Of a stretch of DNA of 51,539 nucleotides, positions 27,341 to 37,594 are shown piece by piece. The notes under the pieces are model-generated. The model had not been told where the DNA came from, did not search any database, and saw nothing but the letters and a program-made list of their open reading frames with translations. The stretch is from the NCBI GenBank assembly GCA_013115135.1, contig JABANP010000392.1, forward strand, positions 1-51,539, in the 5' to 3' direction. The stretch's first letter is position 1. Every line of letters begins with the position of its first letter. The position numbers and the translations under genes were made by a program. The DNA comes from Perkinsus olseni. Lineage: Eukaryota > Perkinsozoa > Perkinsida > Perkinsidae.

Positions 27341-28534
27341 ATGAGAAAAGCCGACGCTGCGGTGTTTCTCCTGGTTGCACTGGAAGGATCTTGGGAAGCA
27401 GCGGCACTGATCCCGGTGCCGGATTCCCCGACCGAGACTGTGACGCTGCCGGTCAGAGAGGGGCTCGTCACGGTCAACGTCGACGGGCAAGACGTAGATC
27501 TACTTCTAGATTCTGGCTACTTCGATTTGAATGTGCTCGATGGCCATTGGTATGAGAGGACCTACGGGGCTGGTGCATGCGAAGAACGCGGCTCGGGCTG
27601 CTATTTCTGCCCAGAGGAAAACCCCTGCGACTTTAATGGAAAGGAGCCCATCACACGCCCGGCTTTCGGAGGGAACACGAGTATGATAAGTATACACCGT
27701 TCTGGGTCGTTGATCTTGGGTGGCCATAATGTTACTGATTTCGAATTTGCCATATCAAGGGTCGAGCACGTGAATAAGGATTCATCAGTATTCGGGCTTT
27801 TCGGGATATCGATGGTGCCACAGAGCCCACGATACTTCGGATGGGCAGCCAACATCACAAGCGTTATGAAGGCCCTACTGTACCGCAATGTCATTGCCCG
27901 CTTATCGTACACCCTTCGAACCGATATGAGACAGAGCTCTTCCCTCGTCTCCGGCCAACTCACGTTGGGTGATGCGATAGATGAGTCCCAAAGGGGCAAG
28001 TATATCTCTCCAAAACATATTTTTGATCCGGTAACTGATCGAGCACTCACTGCCGTTTGGGTGTGGTCAATGAAGTTGCTAGACGAAGAGGGGAGGATTT
28101 TGACGAAGAATGAGCGCCTTACACACAGACACCGAAGCTCGTATCTATCCTTGCTCGACACTGGAGCTAACCTCATCTTGCTGCCCCAGCCCAACGTACT
28201 TCAAGACATCGTGAGCAAGCTCCGGATGAATTTAAAGAAACAGGGTTATACAGAAGAAGAGATAGATCGGATGTGGTGGACAGAAAACGGGTTTATACGC
28301 GTTGAAGAAAGAGTCGTGAGATTCCTGCCGGTACTCACTTTCCGACTGGGTGACGGTGACAATGCTGTGAGGATCAAGGTACCTCCAAAGCACTACTGCG
28401 TTAATATGGGAGAAAATGAGGTAGAACTTAGAGTGATGAACGCCAGCTCTGCGTTACTAGGGGCACCATTATTCAAGGCATACAGTGTACACGTCGATCA
28501 CACTGACCATAAAATAGCCTTACTCGAGAATTGA
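27341..28534 (+). CDS. Secreted aspartyl protease A (A1-like), intact, intronless
   Basis: It runs from ATG at 27341 to TGA at 28532-28534, 397 residues. I chose this ATG because it begins a signal-peptide-like stretch (MRKADAAVFLLVALEGSW) just before the mature part. The order is VDLLLDSG (first catalytic Asp, about residue 54), DGHWYERTYG, cysteine cluster GSGCYFCPEENPC, flap-like SIHRSGSLILGG, FGLFGISM, RLSYTLRTD, LLDTGANLILLPQP (second catalytic Asp) and a C-terminus GAPLFKAYSVHVDHTD. The two D-S/T-G motifs define a pepsin-type bilobal protease, expected to be secreted or vacuolar. It is first in a same-strand array of three related genes and the only one with an unbroken frame. The substrate is unknown. 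Confidence 0.92.
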   Translation: MRKADAAVFLLVALEGSWEAAALIPVPDSPTETVTLPVREGLVTVNVDGQDVDLLLDSGYFDLNVLDGHWYERTYGAGACEERGSGCYFCPEENPCDFNGKEPITRPAFGGNTSMISIHRSGSLILGGHNVTDFEFAISRVEHVNKDSSVFGLFGISMVPQSPRYFGWAANITSVMKALLYRNVIARLSYTLRTDMRQSSSLVSGQLTLGDAIDESQRGKYISPKHIFDPVTDRALTAVWVWSMKLLDEEGRILTKNERLTHRHRSSYLSLLDTGANLILLPQPNVLQDIVSKLRMNLKKQGYTEEEIDRMWWTENGFIRVEERVVRFLPVLTFRLGDGDNAVRIKVPPKHYCVNMGENEVELRVMNASSALLGAPLFKAYSVHVDHTDHKIALLEN

Positions 28535-29542
28535 TGTTATCGTAGGATATACAATATGGTACTTTCGAGAATGCTGTTGATGATGTTAATGGTGACGACG
28601 ATGATGATGTTGTTGTTATTCTGCGATGTTTACGACTTGGCATTCGAGTTTTCAATCCGAACGGGACTTTCTGGACGAATGAAACGGCCTTCACGCTTCC
28701 AGCTGGCCAGTGATTCGGTTCTGTGCCAGCTGCCATGAGGGTTCCATTGGAAACTTTCCAAGACAACTAGTTCCCTAGTGGGCTACCTGCACTTCTAACG
28801 AGACCAGCCAAGTAAGATTGCGCTAACGGGTGCAGGTTACTGCAGCCTGATTGCATTCGCTGGCTTTGAACACAGAGATTGATGAGAGCTAGATGATAGG
28901 CACCAAGTAACACCCGAGATACTAGCTCATGCCATGTATCAGAGCTATGGAGCGAGCTGTTTTCAGCTGAGTGCCAGATCCGAATCAGTCAGAATCAACG
29001 TTGGGTTGAAGCGCTACGCGCTCCGCGTCGCTACCTATCCCACGACAAGAGCACTCATAAGGGAACCGTCTTCAGAATCCTCAGCACGAGTCGCGCACGG
29101 CGTGCGGTCGTAGGGGAGTGCACACGCCTCAAACTGGTCCGCGCTTCCACGGCGCGCCCTGGCAATCCGCTCAAAAGTGACCTTCCGCTGCCAGATGCTG
29201 GCAGCTGCCAGGTTCACAGAAAGAAGTGCAACGCCTTTCTGGCAGCCAGAAAGGCTCGTATACGTCAAGGCCCTCCATAGCTGGAATGTTGAGCCACCGA
29301 CGGCGTCGCGAAGTTATTAACTCGTGACGGAAGAGCCAATTATATTGCGCGACCCAATCGGAGGAAGCGTAGCTGCGTCATGGTCTTGCGACAGCTAGGT
29401 GCGATGCAGCGTCGCACCAGCATCGGCGATGCTATCACTGACAGTTCCATACCAACTTGAGCTCAGACAAACTACGGATATAGTAGTCAGAAGCATTCCA
29501 CCTCTAGTTCAATCACTTGTTCCTTCTGCCTTCCCCCACACA
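28535..29542. other. Intergenic spacer between proteases A and B
   Basis: No gene is seen. Just after the stop there is a GAT-rich microsatellite-like run (28570-28620). Near 29195-29215 is TGGCAGCTGCCA, a short palindrome. Confidence 0.5.
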
Positions 29543-30729
29543 ATGGTGCTGGCCCTCGCTGCGATGTTACTCGGAGCTACGCCGAACGTATACTGCAGGG
29601 CCTTGGCATTGCATTCGGAGGCCCAGGTGAAGACTGTGAAATTGCCAGTCGAAAACGGTCTAGTGAGAGTCAGTGTCGACGGACAGGAGGTAGATTTACT
29701 TTTGGAATCTGGCTACTACGATATCACCGTGATCGACGGTCATTGGTATGAGAGAACATATGGTGAAGGCGCGTGCCAGAAGCTCGGCTCCGGCTGTTAT
29801 TTCTGTCCGCAAGAAGCGCCTTGCGACTTCGATAGTAAGAGTGGGGTATCCACAATGAAGATGGCAGGCAACACGACCATGGAAGCTATACATCGTTCTG
29901 GCGCGCTGGAGTTGGGAGGCCATGCCGCTACTGGCATATCTTTCCGCGTTTGCAGAGCTGTTCATGTGAACAAGGGCTCAACCATATTTGGGTTATTCGG
30001 GTATATCAATGCTGCCGAAGGGTTCGAGTCTATTCAAATTCGCACCTAATGCGCTCAGCGTGATGGAGTTCCTCATGAACCGCAATCTTATTGGGCGTCT
30101 GTCGTACAGTCTCCGGACCAATACGACACAAAGCTCTGACTTTTATTTCTGGTGAAATCGCCCTCGGGGATACGATAGACGAGTCTGAGGCGGCCAAGTA
30201 CATTTTTCCAGAATTCACGAGTAGCCCTAAAACTCAGCAAGCGTTACCTACGGTGTGGGTGTCATCAGTGAAATCGTTGGAGGCAAACGACAACCTTTTG
30301 AGGACGGAAGGCTCTACACTCCGAAACCCCAGCTCATACCCGGCGCTTTTGGACACGGGAACTAGTGATATCCTTCTGTCGCAACCGGAGTTACTAGAAG
30401 ACATCTTGTACAAGATCCGAATGAATTTGAAGAAAAAAGGCTACACGGAAGAAAGAGTTAGCCAAATGTGGCGGCGGGGAACCCGGTTTCTACGCGTGGA
30501 AGAGGAAGCCTTTCCTTCTCTTCCTGTACTGGAGTTTCGATTAGGTTACGGGAGCAAGTCGACGAGTCTCAAGATACCACCGAAACATTACTGCATCAAC
30601 AAACGGAAGGGAGTGCTACTACTGAAAATTGGAGAAGCGAAGTCCTCGATACTAGGGACGCCGTTGTTCAGGGCATACAGTGTACATGTAGACTTCACTG
30701 ACCATAGGATAGCTCTACTTGAGAACTGA
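29543..30729 (+). pseudogene. Aspartyl protease B: catalytic Asp to Glu change and two frame breaks
   Basis: Start ATG at 29543 with a signal-like MVLALAAMLLGATPNVYC. It keeps the family layout: DGHWYERTYG, GSGCYFCPQEAPC, AIHRSGALELGG, second catalytic LLDTGTSDILL and the C-terminus GTPLFRAYSVHVDFTD. The first catalytic motif reads VDLLLESG, so the first aspartate is glutamate. The frame breaks near 30010-30025 (after FGLFGYINAAE) and again near 30140 in a run of four T, after which the frame stays open to the stop at 30729. Either break truncates the protein before the second lobe. These may be true inactivating mutations or base-call errors; the Asp-to-Glu change is a substitution and does not depend on the breaks. 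Confidence 0.85.
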
Positions 30730-31516
30730 ACCCATCACCTACATGATGTTCATGATGTTGTGATCATTCTAAGTGAACGTATGTAATACATCGTGCCTTG
30801 CGTCAGAGTTATTGATCGGCACGGTGTTCGAGCCGTTATACACAGCCTCCCCGATAATGATCTATTTATCTCGGAATTCCCGTGTGTGTTTTGCACCCTT
30901 CAAGGGTGGCCCTTGTGACCCAATCTGGAACCCAGATTCTTGAGGGCTGTTGTCGAAATCAGAGCGTGAACTTGTACTAGATAGTATCTGGTGGATACCA
31001 GCTCATAAGGGAATTCCGAGTCGCACTACAGCCAGATTTTGGTAACCGGGTTGAGGTTACATTGAGATCTCCAATGCTAGCTCAGCTAGGCTAGCTCTAC
31101 CGATAGAAGTATTCGTTCTAGCCTCACGATAGGGCAGTAAGGGTACTTTGAAGGACAGGCTCCCTGATCAGCGTTCGCTCCAGTTTCTCGCTTCCATGGC
31201 GCGCTCTTTAAGCGCCGCTCTAGTGCACAATCGCTCTTCCACTGTCGGAAGGGCGCGTGGGAAGTTCGGATGGTTCGCAGTTCGGGCCAAGCTCATAGTA
31301 GCTGCAACTCAGAAGCAGAACCCGAACTCACTTAGTCTTAGAAAGAGGCAGATCAGCACTCGTCGGGTTCCTTGTACGCAGTAGTGCACGCAAAGCGTAG
31401 AGACTCGCGTGGTTCATCGAAGGACAGCCCGGTTTCAGTGTGAATCAGAAACTTTGGCGACGTAGCCCTGATTCTTCTGATTCGTTTAGCCGTTCTTCTC
31501 TCCTCTCCTTCGCCCA
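30730..31516. other. Intergenic spacer between proteases B and C
   Basis: No gene recognised. Short palindromic word near 31076-31093 (GCTAGCTCAGCTAGGCTAGC). It should contain the promoter of protease C. Confidence 0.5.
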
Positions 31517-32690
31517 ATGAGGCACACCTCCTGCGCGACGATGCTCACCTGCGTGCGTACATCTTGGGGAGCCTCGGTACTGCAGCCAGAAACCCCACCC
31601 AAAACTGTGACGATGCCAGTCGAAGAGGGCCTCGTCACAGTTAACGTCGACGGTCAAGACGTGGATCTACTTCTGGATTCGGGCTACTATGGCCTTGATG
31701 TTTTCGATGGTCATTGGTATGAACAAACATTTGGGAGAGGCTCTTGTAAGAAACGCGGCTCGGGCTGTTACTTCTGCCCCGAGAAAGCACCTTGTAACTT
31801 TGGAAAGACTGAATCCGTGTCAACAATGACGTTTGCGTCTGGTAAAGACTGTGCAAACCATATATCGCTCTGGCTCGCTCGCTCTGGGTGGCCATAAGGT
31901 GTCTGGTATAACTTTTAGCGTTTGCAGAGTTTCGGACGTTAACAATTACGCCAAGCCACTCGGACATTTCGGAATATCAATGATGCCGGAGATCTCGGAG
32001 CACTTCCAGCTCCCACCAAATATGAAAAGCCTGATGGAGCTCCTCATGCACCGCAACCTCGTCGGACGTCTGTCGTACACTCTCCGGACGAATATGACAA
32101 AGAGGTCGAAATTTACGTCCGGTGAAATCACGTTCGGTGATACGATAGATGGGGCTGAAACGGCCAAGTACATTCATCCCCAGTTCATTCGTAGCCCTAA
32201 AAGTCAACGAGCCTTTCCTACTGTGTGGGTGTCATCGATGAATTTGTTGGGCGCAGATGACAACTTGTTGAGGACGGAAGGTTCCCCGCTGTCACATGCG
32301 AACTCATACATGACCATCGCGGACACGGGAGCTGATGGCATCTATCTGCCTCAGCCTGAGTTAATCAACGGTATCATTAAGAAGCTCCGGAAGGGACTGA
32401 AGCAGAAGGGCTACACAAATGAGAGAATAAATGGGATGTGGTGGCGAAGCGCCGGGTTTCTGCACGTGAGAGAGGAAGCTCTGAGCTCTTTACCAGTCCT
32501 GGAGTTCCGATTGGCCACTTCTACGAGGCTCAAGATACGACCGAAGCATTACTGTACTGATAAAGGGAATGGAACATCACAACTCAGGATAAGAGAGACG
32601 AAGTTTCCGACGCTGGGGACGCCACTTTTCAGGGCATACAGTATACACGTGGATTATACTGATCACAGAATAGCTCTGCTCGAGAATTAA
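31517..32690 (+). pseudogene. Aspartyl protease C, one frame break, catalytic motifs present
   Basis: Start ATG at 31517 with a short hydrophobic leader ending near GASVLQ. The first lobe has VDLLLDSG, DGHWYEQTFG and GSGCYFCPEKAPC. The frame shifts once near 31845-31850 in AAAGAC, and the remainder from about 31850 to the stop at 32690 is open. That remainder has TIYRSGSLALGG, FGISMMPE, the second catalytic IADTGADGIYLPQP, and the C-terminus GTPLFRAYSIHVDYTD. Apart from this one extra base the copy looks functional, so an assembly or sequencing error is as likely as a true null allele. Confidence 0.85.
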
Positions 32691-33111
32691 CCCTGGCTTC
32701 GCAAATAAATAGGATTTTACCATAAGAGTGACCCTCCATGATTTTGATGATGTTTACAATGTTGTAATGTGCATGTGTTGCCTGTTGCGTCTGAGATCTT
32801 GACCCGATACGGGACGCAGCGTCGTGGATGCGACGATCAACGTTGATCGCATCAACGCTGCCACCCGCGGCTTAGGCTAGTGCGCCGCTGTTTTCTCACG
32901 GTTTAATAAAAAATCCCGACTAACGACCATAGTCGACACATTAATTCGCGGTTCTCGATGCGAGCCTATAAGGCGATTGACACTCGCCGATTATGACAAC
33001 CGCTGACCAACGGTGGCCATGATCCACCAAGAACCATGTCAATCTTGCACGGGAAATGGTGTAGAGGCAGTCTCTGCTCACTCGACCCGGACCGGGTAAG
33101 GAGTCGGTCGG
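32691..33111. other. Spacer between protease array and right duplication copy
   Basis: About 420 bp with no gene seen. The right duplication copy begins, as far as can be compared, at about 33112. The true left junction may lie further left, because the left copy is cut by the window edge. Confidence 0.5.
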
Positions 33112-33666
33112 ATCTCTTGTGTTCTTCTGAGGAGCGGTGGCTACCAACTGTGTTTGGCAGCAAGCACAGGCCACCGCGTAGTTGCTGGCTCTGAAACGAG
33201 CTGAAGCAGCTCAGAGCCTAGCCACGCAGTTCATAGTGCGAAATTGTGAATTTGACGCTCCCAAACTCTGCAGTACGAGAGTGCGGAAAATTGCCTCTAT
33301 CCCCAGTCATTGTCACCCAAAGACTGTGTGACACAGTCTGCGTCAAAAGACCTGACTTCGAACTCGACAATTGAAAAGTGAAAAACTTCTTGACAGAACC
33401 ATTAACCGGACATCCACAACGAGGCGCTGACTAGTCGACAGGGATGGGCCCCATCTTCTGCGCCTCATAAATCCTCGAGTTCATAGCGTCGACCTCGGTC
33501 CATGCATTGCCTGTTGAGGCCTCCGCTAAGGGTTTGGTAAGGTCCGAGTCGGGAGCAGTGACCAGTCGTTTATACTCGATCAACGAGAACATCACCTGAG
33601 GAAAGAAGAAGAACTCTTCCTTTCTGTAACTTCCAGAAATAAAAGCATTCTATTTCTTCTCACGAG

Positions 33667-33741
33667 GTAGGTCGCGGGTTCGAATCCCAGGTAGTGCTTT
33701 TCGCGATTCACGCTTCCATCGTGATTCATAATATCGTTCAG
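33667..33741 (+). other. Intron-like segment with tRNA T-arm/B-box core (right copy)
   Basis: Starts GAG|GTAGGTC, then GCGGGTTCGAATCCC, GG-AG-GC, and reaches CGTTCAG at 33741. The first 35 bases closely match the right-copy channel pore intron (GTAGGTC, GCGGGTTCGAATCCC, GG-AG-GC). It lies just past the stop of the minus-strand MFS gene, in plus orientation. Flanking exons cannot be assigned. Confidence 0.45.
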
Positions 33742-33771
33742 CTACTAGATAACATTTAACAGACGATGGCG

Positions 33772-36700
33772 CTAACAACATTTGGGAACCACTATGATCT
33801 CCGAAGCGACAAGATTTCTTACCACAGCCACAAGAAAGGACACTGAAGATACTATCCCAGCGGCCAAGAAGGTGATACCACCATGTCCACGCAAACTTGT
33901 ATAAGCGAATAGGGAGCCGATCACGACGGGGCCGATACAACCGCAGAGGGAAGTGAAGGACTGGAGGACGCCCAGGGCATGGCCAATCTTATCCGAACCA
34001 AAGTACCTGCCAAGCGCGTTTAATACGGCCACGAAAGGCTGGGAGGCCCGAGACTGATTTGGCGAGTGATGACCGAAGCTAATCTAGTGCCATGCGAAGC
34101 GACGCGCTGTTAACTTTCCCTCTCCATCAGACTCACCTCGAGAGAATGGCACTAAGGCCAGCTGGGAACCACGAGCACGGTACGGCCTGCAGTGGTAATA
34201 GGCAGAATGCCATCACTTTGCTGTTCGTGAAGGCCATGCCAATTTGAAATACCACCAGGCCCAGTAAACCAGAGTATCTGAAGGCTTCAACCATCACACC
34301 TTCCTCTGAGAGGTGAATTTGCCCCGATGCCTTTAGGTAGTTAGTCATCCCATTCGAGAGGCTGATTTGCCAAGTGAATAGGTTCCTGCTCATCATTGCG
34401 ACCGTCAGCGAGTCACTCGCTCACGAGCGGCATGCCTGTGATTTCGCCCATGAAGACCTCGCTCGCTGTTTAAATACAAGGCATTATAGGAGTCCTATAA
34501 TATGACTGTCGTACACCCTTCACTCTGTTAAGGAAGAATACAACATGCAATGCTGAGCCCACTATGAGGCCACATGCAGAAAATGAGGTAAGGATTCCAC
34601 GTGGTACGATAACAGCGGTCGATATACGGGAACTACGGTGCTATATTCTTAGTTGGGCTGTCGAAACTGAAGTCGTTCACACAGCGCTACTACGAGATTG
34701 ATTGATATTATGAAGTGTACTTACATCATCCTCTCGCCGGTCATCCATCCCCTCTTGATCGCCCTCGGCAGCACCAGCAGGTTGACCAGGAAGCCCAGAA
34801 TGCCCGACATAAACATTGTGAGCGATATGTCCTTCGGAGCGAAGTCCACGATCTGCTGCAAGTAGAGCAACTCGACCCCGGCCGAACCGTCCCGCTGGAT
34901 GTCCGTCAAGCACACGATGACACAGGCAGTGACCAGAGTCATCGTCCGCGCAGAGAAGATTCTCCCGAACATGTGAATGTACGAATCCTTGCCGACCTCT
35001 GATGAATTTCGTGGCGCGCGACTTTCCCCTTCGTCGTCATCCTTGTTGGTAGATCCTCCCCGAAGCGCAGGGTTGGTCTCGGGTATAACGAAAAATATGT
35101 AGAGAATCTCGATAATTCCGATGGCAGCACAGAGGAAGGCAAAACCGGCGCGGCCAAATAGTAGGTTAGAAAGATGGCCGACCATCGGCCACAGGGCGAT
35201 GCCGAGCATGATCAGACCACCGACCATAGAGTACCTAAGTCCGGCACTATGAAGCCATTCGATAAGAGGCTGAATCCCATCAAGTGCTGCGAAGAGCCTA
35301 TACCACATTTTCCGGTACTTTCTTGCGATGATTATCGCTACGACACTTGCAGGGTCAATGATGTAACTACTACGGTATGCAGTCATTCGACAAGAAATTG
35401 GCAGGCGGGAGACTGAATACCATCGAGTATTGCAAAAAGCTCATACCAAATTTTTCGATACTTTACGTGAACTGAAGGTCCCTTTGACGGTCATCTTTAC
35501 GACACGCGGCAAAGATTTGATAACCACGGTATCATCATTTTTGTATTTATAGCAATACCATAACTTTACCATATCTATACGCAGGGTGCCGTTTAAAAAA
35601 CCCATCCCTCTTTAAGTTTTGGTAGCGAACGAGTTGAGAGATGTAACGCACACCAACAAGAAAAAAAGGAAAAAATGAAAAAAGGAGAAAAGAAGAGAAA
35701 AAGGAAATGGGCGTGCGAGGGGTAAAATACCCACCGGCAGCCGCGGTCCGTGCAGCTACGAGGCCGCGCACCCGAAAGGGTGGCAAAGGCTGCACAACAG
35801 CAACCGCACACCAATCGAGAGCTCGGGTCGAGCTCTCCATAACCGCGTTCACAGCCGCATCTTGTTCGCAAGTTTCACCCTCGAAATATCGAACCAAACG
35901 CCGAAAAAATATCGGCACTCTACTAAAGCGGAAAGAGCGCGGCATGTGAACCCACAGTACTACATCCACAACCGGAAGGCGTCGTCGCCAGCAGCAGCAT
36001 CAGCGAGACAGGCTGTACACAAAGCCAGCGGGCCCATGGTGGAGTTACCTGACGAAGCAGAGGGAGATCTGTGGATTTGTCCCGACCTTTGAATGAATGC
36101 CGGTAATTTCTCGGTATGAGAATCCCATGGCAGCAGCATGGCGTGGTGAAAGCACGGTCTCTGTCGAATCACAGTCCCCGCGTATCACCTGCAACGGCAG
36201 CGAGGAGCATTCCGACATAGTAGAGGGTCAGAGAGATGTGGTTCAGCCCGACGAGGAGACCAACCACTGGTAGAATCTGAAAGGCGTCAGCGTGAAATCT
36301 AATAGAAAAACCGGGAAATCGCGACTCACCAGAGCCGCGTAAGAGAGGAGCAGAAAGGGTTTGCGACCGTGCCGATCAGATGCTCGGCCAATCACGACCA
36401 CTCCGACCATTGCAGTTGCGGATATTACCGCATTAAGGATCGAACCATCTGAAAGATGCGGGAGGTATCTTCAGGTTGAGCTGGCATGATACAGAACAGC
36501 TCAGGACGGAGGAACTCACAGAACGATGCCGCTGCGGTTGCACAAGAGAAGTCATCCCGTTCACAAAATAGGCCGCCAAAGTAGGCCACTTTCAAGCGTA
36601 CCTGACGCCGATCAGTCCACTAGGCTCGAGAGAAACCGCAAATTGGAGTTCACACAAAACGCGCTGGAGAAGCACAAATTCTGATCGCTGAAATTTTCTC

Positions 36701-37060
36701 TCCTGAATCGCCACGAGACGTTGAAGCTCATTTGTTATCTTGAAGCCGTTATGAGATGGTGGTGCATATAGAGATATCAGAAAAGCTTCCCTTATCATCG
36801 TATGTGGGTGCTACATGGATCACCGAAAGCCGCTAAAACCCGCTGTACGAGTAGCTAGAGGTGTCAGAAAAAAATTATTCCCTTATTACCAGATAGGGCA
36901 TGAGCAGGCCGAAGTTGGCTGAGCCAAGGAAACTCAGTGGGAGAATCTTGTATGCTAGCGAGCGATTCGACGATGAGGTTGTTGATGGCGCATGAGAGGG
37001 TAACGACATTCGAAACAAAACTGACGAAGCAGCGCTGATCACCACCGCGAGAAGAAACGG
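33772..37060 (-). pseudogene. MFS-type transporter, right copy, frame repeatedly broken
   Basis: Readable minus-strand parts, N- to C-terminal: about 37030-36900 (KILPLSFLGSANFGLLMPYL, donor GTAATA); 36276-36189 (ILPVVGLLVGLNHISLTLYY, donor GTGATA); 35386-34721, an open 221-codon stretch with a GLIMLGIALWPMVGHLSNL helix, FAFLCAAIGIIEILYIFFVI, a charged central loop (NKDDDEGESRA), then the start of the second half; 34396-34133 (SGLLGLVVFQIGMAFTN); and 34032-33772 (GRYFGSDKIGHALGVLQS; GCIGPVVIGSLFAYT), with stop. The two-half layout with an acidic central loop and the last piece fit the major facilitator superfamily. The substrate is not readable. Frame jumps between the pieces are not all explained by introns. 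It is divergent from the channel gene. Confidence 0.6.
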
Positions 37061-37594
37061 CGAGGCTCAGTTCAGTGTGAACCTAACAATTGTTAGTTTT
37101 CTGGTATGAAATACCGAAGAAGACTTTTTTTTGACCTCCGACCGAGCCCGTCCTGTTGGTCGGATGAAAAAGGCCGATTTGTGGGTGAAGGCGGGAACGG
37201 GAAACCAGAAACCCCTCCCGAAACCCGACAGGGCAACCCGATCCCGAAACTGTTACCTAGGGCAACCAGAAACCCCTCCCGAAACCCGACAGGGCAACCA
37301 GAAACCCGAACTGTTGCTCAGGTAAACCAGATCCTCGAAAACGCTTCCTTGGATTTTGTACCTCTCCCTTGGATTTTGAGAATTACCCGTGTCTCTTCTG
37401 GTGAGCGACTTGCGCACTCGGCAAATCTTGTTACTTCCTCAACGGAAAAGCGCAATTTCCAACGGACTTTGCCAGTTCGTGTGCTCTTGAAAATATTCCC
37501 ATCTTCGCAGGGGTGTCCCTCTTATTCACTTTCTGTGGCTTTGGCCGATCCGAGTCCTCGAGAAGATCCTTCCTCATTCTGACACCTCTAGCGG
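37061..37594. promoter_or_regulatory. Divergent promoter region with a tandem 30-nt unit
   Basis: Between the MFS gene (minus) and the channel gene (plus). From about 37203 to 37320 a unit beginning CCAGAAACCCCTCCCGAAAC and ending ACAGGGCAA is repeated, with an intervening variant (CCCGATCCCGAAACTG). 37360-37388 has a piece also found near 19299. A repeat between two divergent transcription starts could act on both promoters, but no specific factor site is recognised. Confidence 0.4.

Noticed and set aside
37513..37594. Upstream extension of the channel start to 37513
   Set aside because: That codon is GTG, and splicing out the 50-nt intron at 37727 puts the true 5' exon in another frame, where a TAG precedes the first ATG at 37595.
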